A stretch of DNA of 64,000 bases from Cyclobacterium amurskyense. Its GTDB lineage: Bacteria > Bacteroidota > Bacteroidia > Cytophagales > Cyclobacteriaceae. The stretch covers positions 4,481,001 through 4,545,000 of the forward strand of contig NZ_CP012040.1 in NCBI RefSeq assembly GCF_001050135.1, read 5' to 3'. Positions 37,601-47,236 of the stretch are shown piece by piece. The notes below the pieces were generated by a model that was given only the letters and a program-made list of their open reading frames with translations, did not search any database and had not been told where the DNA came from. Every line of letters starts with the position of its first letter. Positions within the stretch are counted from its first letter, which is position 1. Both the position numbers and the translations under genes were made by a program.

Positions 37601-38623
37601 ATGAGGTATAAAGACTATGAATTAGTAGATTTTCTTGTAGATGAATTTTTTATCCTTTGGGTAAAAAATCCTGACAAGAATACCCAGCATTTTTGGGAAA
37701 AATGGCTGATAGAACATCCTGAGAAGCGAGACACTGTATTCAAGGCTATTTCTATCATCAGGTCTGTCGGTTACGAGGAGGGCGAGAATATGAGTGATAG
37801 CACCTATATTGATATTTTTGAAAATATAGTAAATGCAGACAAAGACCAAAAGACAATAAGTCAAATTACTAAGGGAGAATCAATAAATAGTTGGCTAAAG
37901 AATATAGCTGCAATGATCATTTTTGGCTTCTGTGGATGGATGGGATACTATCACGCCTTCCTTTATACTACACCTACTCCTGTATTAACTGAATCTTTTG
38001 TAATTAAGAGAAATACAAGTTCGGGAAATCGCTCCTTAATTACTTTAGCAGATAGTAGTAAGGTCTATTTAAATTCTTCCAGTGAAATTTCTTACCCTTC
38101 CAACTTAGGCAGTGGCGATCGATGGGTAAAGTTAACTGGTGAAGGATTTTTTGAAGTGAAGAAAAATGGAAAACCTTTCACTGTATTAATAGAAGATACT
38201 AAAATTGAGGTTTTAGGTACTTCATTTAATGTGAAAGTGGAGGAAGATAAATTATCAGTAGCCTTATTGACCGGAAAGGTGATGGTAAAAGATAAAAGAG
38301 GTAATCAGGTAGCATTAAGTCCAGATGAGATGCTAATAATGGAAAAAAGTGGGGATCTGTACAAAAGTGATTTTGACAGTCTTGAAGTAATAGGGTGGAA
38401 AGACAATGTATTGGTTTTTAAATCTGATTCTTTTGAGGAATGTAGAAAAAAAATTGAAGACTGGTTTGGAGTAGAACTAATCCTTATTGGAAAAATTCGA
38501 AAGGGTTGGGTTTACACTGGTACTTACAAAAATGAAAGTCTGGAGAATGTATTAAAAGGAGTAAATATTACTTCCGGGCTAAAATTTAGTCTCGAAGATA
38601 AAAAAGTTAAATTATACAACTAA
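37601..38623 (+). CDS. FecR-family anti-sigma factor
   Basis: About 340 aa. An in-frame ATG at 37562 would overlap the sigma gene; the ATG at 37601 leaves a 10-bp gap and begins MRYKDYELVDFLVDEF, as is usual for the N-terminal anti-sigma helices. One transmembrane segment (NIAAMIIFGFCGWMGYYHAF, about residue 100) separates it from the periplasmic FecR domain (SLITLADSSKVYLNSSSEISYP, GEGFFEVKKNGKPFTV, VLGTSFNVKVEEDKLSVALLTGKV). A C-terminal DUF4974-like domain (LVFKSDSFEECRKKIEDWFGV) receives the STN signal from SusC. It transmits receptor occupancy across the inner membrane to the sigma factor. Confidence 0.95.
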   Translation: MRYKDYELVDFLVDEFFILWVKNPDKNTQHFWEKWLIEHPEKRDTVFKAISIIRSVGYEEGENMSDSTYIDIFENIVNADKDQKTISQITKGESINSWLKNIAAMIIFGFCGWMGYYHAFLYTTPTPVLTESFVIKRNTSSGNRSLITLADSSKVYLNSSSEISYPSNLGSGDRWVKLTGEGFFEVKKNGKPFTVLIEDTKIEVLGTSFNVKVEEDKLSVALLTGKVMVKDKRGNQVALSPDEMLIMEKSGDLYKSDFDSLEVIGWKDNVLVFKSDSFEECRKKIEDWFGVELILIGKIRKGWVYTGTYKNESLENVLKGVNITSGLKFSLEDKKVKLYN

Positions 38624-38667
38624 AGCTAATGATATGGAAAAAATTGACTCTGGTTAGAAATCAAAGC

Positions 38668-38700
38668 GCAGGGCCCATTCTGGGGGGAATGAAACCCTGC
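38668..38700 (+). promoter_or_regulatory. Two-tier hairpin in SusC leader
   Basis: GCAGGG (38668-38673) pairs with CCCTGC (38695-38700), and inside it CATTC (38676-38680) pairs with GAATG (38687-38691) around a TGGGGG loop. It lies between the FecR stop and the SusC start with no T tract after it. It could be an mRNA-stability or processing element separating regulator and transporter expression. Confidence 0.5.
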
Positions 38701-38769
38701 TTTGAGTAGCCTACCACCAAAGGAGGGAGGCAATAGTTAAGTCGTCTAAAACTTAAACCATACAATATT

Positions 38770-41700
38770 ATGAATAAATATATACTGAGACAACTTATTA
38801 TGGTGTCCAAAAGATTATTTTATGGCTTTACCATTCAATTGATTTTCTGCACTGTATTGATGGCTAATACCGGCAATGCACAGAGGAAAACTATTGATGA
38901 AGTCAAAGTGTCACTAGATTTAAAGGAGAAAACTTTGTTGCGGTTTTTTAAAAACATAGAAGCTAAAACTGATTTTAAGTTTACCTACAATGATGACATG
39001 ATCAGTTTAAATCAAAAAGTGACCATCAGCCAGAGAAACACTTCAGTTTACAAAGTTCTGGAGAATGTTGCCCGGCAAACTCAGCTGAGTTTCACTCAGG
39101 TAAACGACAATATTCATGTCCGCTTAAGTGCTAAAGAAGGAGCAACTGAAAAGGTTGACATAGCCGCAATAGCAGATGTGAGAGTTACAGGTAAGGTAGT
39201 AGATCAAAATGGAGAACCACTACCAGGGGTTACCATAGCCATTCCAGGCACTACTACAGGCACTGCCTCAGATATTGACGGAAATTATTCAATAACGGTT
39301 CCTGAAGGTGCCACCCTGGTGTATTCATTTATTGGATTTCAGTCCCAACGAGTAGTTGTAGGACAACAAACAATTATCAATATAACACTAGAAGAGGAAA
39401 TTGGAGCTTTGGATGAAGTAGTAGTCACAGGCTTTGGTACTCAGAAGAAAGAAAACCTTACGGGAGCCGTTTCAAGTGTAAGTAAGGAAGTACTAGAGAA
39501 TCGACCCATAACCAATATCGGACAAGGTCTTCAAGGGCAAATCTCCAACCTTAATATTACACAGAATACAGGAACTCCAGGAGGAGGTGCTACTTTTAAT
39601 GTCCGTGGTTTTACTTCCATAAATGGCGGTTCCCCACTTATCTTGGTAAACAACGTGCCAATGGATGTAAACCTTATCAATCCCAATGATATAGAAAGTA
39701 TTTCTGTACTTAAAGATGCTGCCTCTGCTGCTATCTATGGCGCAAGAGCAGCCTACGGGGTTATTTTGATTACGACAAAATCAGGAAGTAAAAGTGACAA
39801 GCCCTCCATTTCACTTTCTTTCAATACTGCAGTAAATACACCGGTTGTTCAATTTGAGACCATGGATGCCCTGGAGCGAATGAACTACATGAATACCGCC
39901 AATATTGCTAGAAACGGTGTGCCTTATTACCAGTTTACAGATGTTTATCAAGACAAAATAATCGCGCATTATAATGATCCTTCCCAACCATCCGCATTCC
40001 CTGATCCTCAGAATTCGAATATATGGTTGATGAGTGGTAACACCAACTGGGCAGATGAGCTAATGAGAGACAGTTATCCTATGAGTCAATATACTGCTAG
40101 TATAACTGGAGGTGACGATAGGTTTGATTACTATACCTCACTTAATTACCTGTATCAGGAAGGGATAAATAAGCAGTTTGATGAGAAATACAAGCGTTAC
40201 AATTTCATGACAAATCTGAATTATAAAATTACAGACTGGGCTAAAATTGGAACGAAAATTTCCATGAACAACAGCAACCATATTTTTCCTCCAAATAATT
40301 CCACCAATCATTTCCCTGAAGGAAACAGCCCTTTCCAGTGGCACCAATGGGCCAATTGGCCGGTTTATTTTCCAGATGGCAATTATGCTTCAAGTGGCTC
40401 TGTTCCTAATACAGTGCAATTTTACAGAGAAGCAGGGCATAGGAAAAGAGAAATTCAAGATACTTGGCTAACAGGCTCCTTACAACTTACTCCTATAAAA
40501 AATACCACGATCAATTTTGAATATACATCCAATATTAAGAACACTGAAGAAGAGGATTATTATAAAAAATTGCCAATGTACTTCGTAGATGGTTCGGTAA
40601 GTGGTTATTATCCTTTTACGAATCCAAGCCAAGTGACTAAGAGTAATTACAATGATAAATACTATGTGCTCAATGCGTATGCAGATTATGCGAATACCTT
40701 TGGTAAGCACGATATTAAAATCATGGGTGGTTTTAATCAAGAAAACCTTGATGCCAGGAATTTCTACTCTAAAAGAGAAAACCTAACTGTTGAGTCTATA
40801 CCATTTATGAATTTGGCCTATGGAGAGCGTTACGTAGGGGATGGGGCTTCACAATATGCCATAAGAGGTGCTTTTACCCGTTTTAATTATAATTATGATG
40901 GGCGATACCTTTTGGAATTTAATGGGCGATATGATGGCTCTTCCAAATTCCCCAAAGCTGACAGATTTGCTTTTTTTCCTTCCCTATCTTTAGGTTGGAG
41001 AATTGATAATGAGGAGTTCTTTGGTAATCTGGATAGTACTTTTGACATGATGAAAGTACGGCTTTCCTATGGTAATCTAGGCAACCAAAATGTACCAGGT
41101 TATTATCCTTATATAGCGACCTTTAGTGCAGGAACAGTCAACTACTTGTTGAATGATGACAGACCTTTGACAGTGTATGCTCCAGGTTTGGTAAGTCCTA
41201 CTTTAACTTGGGAGACTGTAACGCAAAGAAACTTTGGAATGGATTTCACCCTATACCAAAACCGGTTGAATGCTTCTTTCGACGTATACCGTAGGGATAC
41301 AAAAAACATGTTGACAAGGTCTCAAACACTTCCGGCTGTACTAGCAGAAAGTGAGCCCAGAGAAAATGCGGCGGATTTGAAAACCACAGGCTGGGACTTG
41401 ACAATAGGTTGGAGGCAACAAAGCAATGACTTAAGGTGGGGTGTTAATTTCATTTTCTCTGATTATACTTCTGAGATTACCAGGTTTAGCAATCCTGTAG
41501 GATTAATCTCTGACTACTATGAGGGAATGCAAATAGGAGAGATCTGGGGTTATACTACAACAGGAATTGCCCAAACAGATGCAGAAGCCCAAGAATTGGA
41601 CCACAGTAACCTAGTAGGAATAGAAAGAAAAGCAGGAGATTTATTGTTTGCTGATCTTGACAATGATGGCAAGATTTCTCCTGGCAATGGAACCTTAGAA

Positions 41701-42219
41701 AATCCTGGAGACAGAAGAATTATAGGTAACAATACCCCGAGATACAGCTTTGGCGTGAAGACAGATCTTCAGTGGAAGAATTTTGATCTTGATGTGTTTT
41801 TCCAAGGCGTAGCCAAACGTGATGTTTGGTTAAGTAATAACTTTTGGTTAGGTGGCTATACCAGTGAGTGGAATGCGCACAATAAATTACTTTCGGATTT
41901 TTGGACCCCAGAAAATCCTGATGCTTACTTTCCAAGACCAATGGTCTCAGGTGGTTCTGATGTTACCGCTGTTCAAACCAGATTTCTTCAAAACGCTTCT
42001 TATTTAAGATTAAAGCAGTTGACATTGGGTTATACACTTCCTAAGGCTTTGACGCAAAGAGCAAAAATGGAATTGGTTAGGGTGTATGTATCAGGAAATA
42101 ATATCTGGGAAGTTACAGGTATTCACGAGTACAAGAATTTATCTGACCCTGAAATGAATGGGGCCCAATATTACCCAATTTACAGGTCATTTTCTTTAGG
42201 TGCTAATATCAATTTCTAA
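38770..42219 (+). CDS. SusC-family receptor with STN signalling domain
   Basis: A 1149-aa TonB-linked outer-membrane receptor. Signal peptide about 1-38 (GNAQ). An STN (secretin/TonB N-terminal) domain covers about 44-118 (VSLDLKEKTLLRFFKNIEAKTDFKF, YKVLENVARQTQLSFTQVNDNIHV). The carboxypeptidase-regulatory-like domain is about 138-208 (VTGKVVDQNGEPLPGVT), then DEVVVTGFGTQKKENLTGAV (215-232) and a plug with NPNDIESISVLKDAASAAIYGARAAYGV. The barrel ends SLGANINF with terminal Phe. The STN domain should contact the FecR protein encoded upstream, so this receptor senses as well as imports. The SusD gene follows after 11 bp. Confidence 0.96.
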   Translation: MNKYILRQLIMVSKRLFYGFTIQLIFCTVLMANTGNAQRKTIDEVKVSLDLKEKTLLRFFKNIEAKTDFKFTYNDDMISLNQKVTISQRNTSVYKVLENVARQTQLSFTQVNDNIHVRLSAKEGATEKVDIAAIADVRVTGKVVDQNGEPLPGVTIAIPGTTTGTASDIDGNYSITVPEGATLVYSFIGFQSQRVVVGQQTIINITLEEEIGALDEVVVTGFGTQKKENLTGAVSSVSKEVLENRPITNIGQGLQGQISNLNITQNTGTPGGGATFNVRGFTSINGGSPLILVNNVPMDVNLINPNDIESISVLKDAASAAIYGARAAYGVILITTKSGSKSDKPSISLSFNTAVNTPVVQFETMDALERMNYMNTANIARNGVPYYQFTDVYQDKIIAHYNDPSQPSAFPDPQNSNIWLMSGNTNWADELMRDSYPMSQYTASITGGDDRFDYYTSLNYLYQEGINKQFDEKYKRYNFMTNLNYKITDWAKIGTKISMNNSNHIFPPNNSTNHFPEGNSPFQWHQWANWPVYFPDGNYASSGSVPNTVQFYREAGHRKREIQDTWLTGSLQLTPIKNTTINFEYTSNIKNTEEEDYYKKLPMYFVDGSVSGYYPFTNPSQVTKSNYNDKYYVLNAYADYANTFGKHDIKIMGGFNQENLDARNFYSKRENLTVESIPFMNLAYGERYVGDGASQYAIRGAFTRFNYNYDGRYLLEFNGRYDGSSKFPKADRFAFFPSLSLGWRIDNEEFFGNLDSTFDMMKVRLSYGNLGNQNVPGYYPYIATFSAGTVNYLLNDDRPLTVYAPGLVSPTLTWETVTQRNFGMDFTLYQNRLNASFDVYRRDTKNMLTRSQTLPAVLAESEPRENAADLKTTGWDLTIGWRQQSNDLRWGVNFIFSDYTSEITRFSNPVGLISDYYEGMQIGEIWGYTTTGIAQTDAEAQELDHSNLVGIERKAGDLLFADLDNDGKISPGNGTLENPGDRRIIGNNTPRYSFGVKTDLQWKNFDLDVFFQGVAKRDVWLSNNFWLGGYTSEWNAHNKLLSDFWTPENPDAYFPRPMVSGGSDVTAVQTRFLQNASYLRLKQLTLGYTLPKALTQRAKMELVRVYVSGNNIWEVTGIHEYKNLSDPEMNGAQYYPIYRSFSLGANINF

Positions 42220-42230
42220 ATAATACTATC

Positions 42231-43856
42231 GTGAAAAAGATAACTATATATATTTCTGTTTTATTACTTGTAGTAATTTCTGCTTGTAACGATGAATATT
42301 TGGAGAGGTATCCCCTGGATCAAATTAGTGACGCCCAGTTTTGGAGCACCTCTACAGATCTTGAGCTTTATGCCAATCAATTTTATATTGACTTGAGAGA
42401 TCCACAAGTTAATTGGAGAAAAGATGATAAATCGGACAACAATGCCCCTGGTGATAGGAATTCTTACCTTTGGGGTGAATATGTAATACCTGCTACTGGA
42501 GGAGGTTGGGGCAAAAGTGATTGGCAACCGATTAGACGTTGCAATTATGCCTTGGCTAGAATAGCAGATATGGAAAAAGATGCCTTGGTCCTGCGGTATG
42601 AAGGTGAGATAAGATTTTTCAAATCCTTTTATTACCAAAAGATGATCGAACGTTTTGGAGATGTTCCATGGTATGAAGAGGATTTACAAACAGATTCCGA
42701 AGGCTTGGTCAAAGCCAGGGATTCCAGAAAGGTAGTATTTGAAAATATGCTGATGGATTTGGACTTTGCCATTGAGAATTTACCTGAAGAATCGGGTGAA
42801 AATCGACTGACCAAATATGTAGCACTTACTTTCAAGGCAGAAGCCTGTCTTTTTGAAGGGACTTTTAGAAAGTATCATGGTTTGGGTGATCATGAAGAGA
42901 TTTTAGCTGAAGCGGCAGAGGCGGCTGAAGAAGTAATTAACTCTGGTAGATTTAGTCTTTATTCCACAGGTAACCCAGAACAAGATTATTTTGATCTTTT
43001 TGTTCAACAAAACCTCACTGGTAATTCAGAAGTCATTTTTTTCCAAAGGTTTATAGAAGGAATCCGCATGCATAATAATGTAAGGTCATTAGGAGAACCA
43101 CATACAGGTTACACTAAAGACTTTGTACAGTCCTATTTGAGTAAAGATGGACTTCCAATAGCTCTAAGTCCTTTATATCAGGGAGATGAAAATTTTGAGG
43201 AAGAGTTTGTAGACAGGGATCCAAGGATGAAACAGTCTATCTATGTTCCAGATCGTCCCTATAGAATTTACTCTGATGGAAGTGTTGATTACCGAACCAT
43301 GCCTGAATTTGACAATAACTATGTGACAACAAGTTATTACATCACAAAAGGATACTCACCTTATGAGGTGGACAGATTGCAAAATCAAACTACTATTGAT
43401 GTCTTTACCTATAGGTATGGAAAACTCCTTGTGACCTATGCTGAAGCTAAAGCCGAACTTGGAGAGGCTACGCAGGAGGTATTGGACAATAGCATCAATC
43501 TTCTTAGAGACAGAGTAGGAATGCCTCATTTAATGGTTGATGTGGGTTTTGAAGACCCTAATTGGCCGAATTGGGAAGTTCCTGTGACCCCTCTAATCAA
43601 TGAGATCCGTAGAGAGAGAAGGATTGAAACTGCCGGAGAAGGAACACGATGGGAAGACCTTGTCAGGTGGAAAGCCGGTAAACTCATAGAAAATCCTTTG
43701 ACATATGTAGGGGCAACGGATCCGGAAACAGGTGAATACAGGGTGATTTATCCTGGCAATACCAGAACATGGAATGACAAATTGTATTTATACCCTATTC
43801 CTGTTCAGGAGCTTTCATTAAACCCCCAACTAACCCAAAATCCAGGATGGGAGTAG
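42231..43856 (+). CDS. SusD/RagB-family lipoprotein with GTG start
   Basis: A 541-aa surface lipoprotein. The start is GTG, 11 bp after the SusC stop; it gives an ideal signal MKKITIYISVLLLVVISAC with Cys19. The mature start NDEYLERYPLDQISDAQFW is diagnostic, as are YEGEIRFFKSFYYQKMIERFGDVPW, the C-terminal IRRERRIETAGEGTRWEDLVRW and YPIPVQELSLNPQLTQNPGW. It partners the STN-type SusC. A large hairpin lies between it and the first ceramidase-fold gene, so downstream genes may be partly separated transcriptionally. Confidence 0.95.
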   Translation: MKKITIYISVLLLVVISACNDEYLERYPLDQISDAQFWSTSTDLELYANQFYIDLRDPQVNWRKDDKSDNNAPGDRNSYLWGEYVIPATGGGWGKSDWQPIRRCNYALARIADMEKDALVLRYEGEIRFFKSFYYQKMIERFGDVPWYEEDLQTDSEGLVKARDSRKVVFENMLMDLDFAIENLPEESGENRLTKYVALTFKAEACLFEGTFRKYHGLGDHEEILAEAAEAAEEVINSGRFSLYSTGNPEQDYFDLFVQQNLTGNSEVIFFQRFIEGIRMHNNVRSLGEPHTGYTKDFVQSYLSKDGLPIALSPLYQGDENFEEEFVDRDPRMKQSIYVPDRPYRIYSDGSVDYRTMPEFDNNYVTTSYYITKGYSPYEVDRLQNQTTIDVFTYRYGKLLVTYAEAKAELGEATQEVLDNSINLLRDRVGMPHLMVDVGFEDPNWPNWEVPVTPLINEIRRERRIETAGEGTRWEDLVRWKAGKLIENPLTYVGATDPETGEYRVIYPGNTRTWNDKLYLYPIPVQELSLNPQLTQNPGWE

Positions 43857-43890
43857 GAAGAATTAAGTATTTTAAATACAATTAAAAATT

Positions 43891-43928
43891 CAGTGTGGCA
43901 ATGACTAAAATTAGTTATTGCTACACTG
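43891..43928 (+). terminator. Hairpin between SusD and ceramidase-fold array
   Basis: CAGTGTGGCAATGACTAA (43891-43908) and TTAGTTATTGCTACACTG (43911-43928) form an 18-bp stem with three G-U pairs and a 2-nt AA loop, followed by TTCTTT. This looks like an intrinsic terminator or attenuator. The next gene starts 26 bp downstream, so read-through or a promoter inside the stem region would be needed. Confidence 0.7.
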
Positions 43929-43953
43929 TTCTTTGGAATCAATTTAGCCTGAC

Positions 43954-45543
43954 ATGATTTATTTAAAACACCAAGTCTTAATCCTACTTTTTTTATCTCT
44001 TATCTCAATTCAAGGGTATGCACAATCAGAAAATGAAATTAGTTTAAAAGTTGGCTGGTCTACAGCCAACATAACGCCTGATATGCCTGTATTAGTGGCT
44101 GGGCAATTTCATGCCAGACTGTCCGAAGGGGTGATGGATCCTGTTACAGCTACAATTTTAGCTCTTGAGTCAGGAGGAGGCGAGAATGCTGAGAAAACAA
44201 TTTGGATAAGTTGCGATCTGGTGGGAATTAGTGATGGAATGAGGACTACGGCCAATTTACGGGATGAAATAAGAAACAGGGTTATCAAAGCAATTCCTGC
44301 TATTAGGCCAGAACAAATAATTGTTAATGCTACCCATACCCATGCGGCACCATACGTGGCATCTACAGCTGCTGTCGAAGACATTTATGGGGTAAGCTTG
44401 GAACAAATGGCAGACGGTAAACCAGCAATGTCCCCAGCAGACTATATACCCTTTGCAGCAGACAAAATAGCTGATGGAGTTATTAATGCATGGGAAAATA
44501 GGAAACCTGGGGGAATGAGCCTGGGACTTGGACATGCTGTTGTGGGATTAAATAGACTTCAGGCCCTCAAACATGGCAAATCTCGGATGTATGGTAATAC
44601 CAATTCAACTGAATTTAGTCATATAGAAGGACATGAGGACCATAGCTTAAACCTGATGTATTTCTGGGATATAAATAAGCAATTGACCGGTGTAATTATC
44701 AATATAGCATCACCTTCACAAGTAAGTGAACATTCTTACAAATTGTCAGCAGACTTTTGGCATGACACCAAAGAGGCTTTACGAAAAAGTTTAGGTGAAT
44801 CAGTATATGTTTTGGCACAAGCCAGTGCGGCAGGTGACCAATCTCCTCATGTAATGGTCGGCTCCAAGGCCGAAGAACGGATGCAACAACTCTTAGGCTT
44901 TGATGAAGAAGGGACAGGCAGAGGAAGTCTTGGTCAACGCAAGCAAATTGCCAAGCGAATAGCTGATGAAGTCATCGATCTATTTCCAGTCATGAAGGCC
45001 AATATAGAATGGTCTCCTGAGTTCAAACATGAAATGAAATTGGTGCCACTTTCCAGACGTCTCCTTAGCAAAGAGGATGTAGCGAAGGCCACTAAGGAGG
45101 CTAAAACCTGGAAGTCAGAATATGAAAAATTAAAAGCTGAGCTGCGCGACAATCCCTCAATAATAAAAACGCCAAGGTGGTACAAGGCCATCACTATCAG
45201 TTACAGCAAGCTAAGAAGAGGTTTGGTAGTATCTGAAAGGTTTGAGTTGGAAAAAGTCCAGCCTAAAATGCCCATAGAAGTGCATGTTGTAAGGATTGGT
45301 GATGCTGTTTTTGCAACAAATCCATTTGAGCTTTACCTTGATTATGGGATGCAAATGAAGGCGCAGAGCCCAGCCATTCAAACTTTTATTGTGCAATTAA
45401 CAGGATCAGGTTCTTATTTACCTACCAAACGTTCCATAGAAGGAGGTGCTTATGGTGCTGTTCCGGCGAGCACACTTATGGGCCCTAAAGGAGGGGATGA
45501 ATTGGTAGCTGAAACGCTTTCGATTATTAATACCATGTGGTAA
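43954..45543 (+). CDS. Ceramidase-fold hydrolase, tandem paralogue A
   Basis: A 529-aa exported protein: signal peptide 1-24 (GYAQ), then LKVGWSTANITPDMPVLVAGQFHARL. The zinc motif NATHTHAAP has His128 and His130. The nucleophile loop is AAGDQSPH (Ser297). At the second zinc-ligand position, where paralogue F has a TH pair, this protein has ASPSQ, and a new histidine appears in LSADFWHD. It lacks the C-terminal domain of true neutral ceramidases. It has an extra insert around 135-160 and a charged helical linker (about 370-400). It is the first of four consecutive paralogues and follows the sigma/FecR/SusCD set. Amide or ester hydrolysis is inferred from the fold only. Confidence 0.85.
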   Translation: MIYLKHQVLILLFLSLISIQGYAQSENEISLKVGWSTANITPDMPVLVAGQFHARLSEGVMDPVTATILALESGGGENAEKTIWISCDLVGISDGMRTTANLRDEIRNRVIKAIPAIRPEQIIVNATHTHAAPYVASTAAVEDIYGVSLEQMADGKPAMSPADYIPFAADKIADGVINAWENRKPGGMSLGLGHAVVGLNRLQALKHGKSRMYGNTNSTEFSHIEGHEDHSLNLMYFWDINKQLTGVIINIASPSQVSEHSYKLSADFWHDTKEALRKSLGESVYVLAQASAAGDQSPHVMVGSKAEERMQQLLGFDEEGTGRGSLGQRKQIAKRIADEVIDLFPVMKANIEWSPEFKHEMKLVPLSRRLLSKEDVAKATKEAKTWKSEYEKLKAELRDNPSIIKTPRWYKAITISYSKLRRGLVVSERFELEKVQPKMPIEVHVVRIGDAVFATNPFELYLDYGMQMKAQSPAIQTFIVQLTGSGSYLPTKRSIEGGAYGAVPASTLMGPKGGDELVAETLSIINTMW

Positions 45544-45648
45544 GCTTAACATTACCGCTTTAATCAGAAAAGTTTCAGCCATGGATATAAACCACGGTTT
45601 CATATAAAAACGGATCTGATAAATAAATTAAATCATTAATTTATCATT

Positions 45649-47187
45649 ATGGAAAAACAAACGCATATCGATTTTCGAGTTTTAAATTTTAAGAAAAACC
45701 TATTTTTAGCCATCTCATTCTTCACTGTTTTTACTGCTTTCCAGTTACTACCAAATAGCGTTTTTGGTCAGGATTTGTTCGTAGGAGCAGCCGCCGTGGA
45801 CATTACCCCTAAACTACCTGTAGCTGTAGATGGTCAGATGACAGTCCGTATAGCAAAAGTTGCTGAAACCCCATTGACAGCCAATGTCATTGTTTTGGAA
45901 TCAAAAGGGGAGACCACGACAGTATTGGTATCCTGTGATATGGTAACCATACCCACAGAATTAAAAGAAATGATCCAAAATCAGGTGAAAAAAAGCCTGC
46001 CTGGTTTAGATACCAAAAAAATAATAATAAACGCCACCCATACCCACACTGGAGGTGTTGTGAGAGACAATCGATACAATATTCCTGAAGGAGTTACACA
46101 GGTAAAGGATTATTTGAAATTTGTGTCAGATAAGGTGGCTAAAACCATTGTTACTGCTTACAATAAACGTGAAAGAGGTAGTGTTTCTTGGGGCATTAGC
46201 CATGCAAAAGTAGCCTACAATAGAAGAGCAGTATATGAAGATGGTACAGCTAAAATGTATGGGCGTACTCATGAAGCAAATTTCATTAAAGTCGAAGGCT
46301 TTGAAGATCAGGCCATTCAATCTTTGTTTTTTTGGAACCAAAAAGGAGAATTTGTAGCCACTTGTATCAATGTACCTAGTCCGGCACAAATAGTGGAAAA
46401 TAGGTCTACAGTAAATGCCGACTACTGGCACCCTGTTCGTGAAGGCCTTAAGGAAAAATATGGCCAGCAATTGGTAGTGGCAGGATGGATAGGTGCAGCA
46501 GGTGACCAAACGCCTAGACCTAGATATGATGAATTTGCAGAGTGGAGGATGATCGCTTTGCGCAATGAAAAAAAGAGTCCTGATTTTGCTGAACATTCTG
46601 GTGATGTAAATTTCAGAAATGAATACCACTTAAATGAGATCGCTGGAAGAATTATATGTGCAGTAGATGAAACCTACGAAACGGTAAAAATTGACAAGCA
46701 TGATGCTCCTGTGATGAAGCATGAGGTGAATAATATTGAGCTTCCAATGCGCTTGGTGACCGAAACAGAATACAATCATGCGCTAAAAATGAGGGCCGAG
46801 GACATGAAAGATACTGAGAGTGCTCAAATATTCAGCCGTAGAATTGTCTGGTACAGCAAAGTAGTAGACCGATATGAAATTCAGAAATCAAATCCACAAC
46901 CTATGTATCCGGTAGAGCTTCATGCTTTGAGAATTGGTGATGTTGTGGTATGTACCAATCCATTTGAACTATTTACTGAATATGGTATTCAAATGAAAGC
47001 AAGAAGCAATGCCATGCAGACCTTTGTGCTTCAATTGGTGGGGCCAGGTAATTACCTACCGACCAAAGAAGCCGTTCGTGGTGGTCATTATTCTGCAATT
47101 GTGGAGAGCAACGAAGTAGGTCCTGAAGGAGGACAGATTTTGGTGAACTGGTCTGTAGCAATGATCAATAAGCTTTGGCCGGATTAA
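45649..47187 (+). CDS. Ceramidase-fold hydrolase, tandem paralogue B
   Basis: A 512-aa exported protein with a long N-region (signal peptide about 1-41, ending VFGQ), then LFVGAAAVDITPKLPVAVDGQM; the usual GQFH is here GQMT. The zinc motif is NATHTHTGG (His131, His133). The nucleophile loop reads AAGDQTPR, with Thr288 in place of serine. Like its neighbours it has PSPAQ at the second zinc position and NADYWHPVREGL downstream. The C-terminal motif GPGNYLPTKEAVRGGHYSAIVESNEVGPEGGQ is family-typical. It starts 105 bp after paralogue A. Altered catalytic residue and GQM suggest a shifted activity; this is inference. Confidence 0.85.
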   Translation: MEKQTHIDFRVLNFKKNLFLAISFFTVFTAFQLLPNSVFGQDLFVGAAAVDITPKLPVAVDGQMTVRIAKVAETPLTANVIVLESKGETTTVLVSCDMVTIPTELKEMIQNQVKKSLPGLDTKKIIINATHTHTGGVVRDNRYNIPEGVTQVKDYLKFVSDKVAKTIVTAYNKRERGSVSWGISHAKVAYNRRAVYEDGTAKMYGRTHEANFIKVEGFEDQAIQSLFFWNQKGEFVATCINVPSPAQIVENRSTVNADYWHPVREGLKEKYGQQLVVAGWIGAAGDQTPRPRYDEFAEWRMIALRNEKKSPDFAEHSGDVNFRNEYHLNEIAGRIICAVDETYETVKIDKHDAPVMKHEVNNIELPMRLVTETEYNHALKMRAEDMKDTESAQIFSRRIVWYSKVVDRYEIQKSNPQPMYPVELHALRIGDVVVCTNPFELFTEYGIQMKARSNAMQTFVLQLVGPGNYLPTKEAVRGGHYSAIVESNEVGPEGGQILVNWSVAMINKLWPD

Positions 47188-47236
47188 TCTGGAAAATGAT
47201 TGGTATTTATAAGCTTCAAATTTGAATTGCAGTAAA

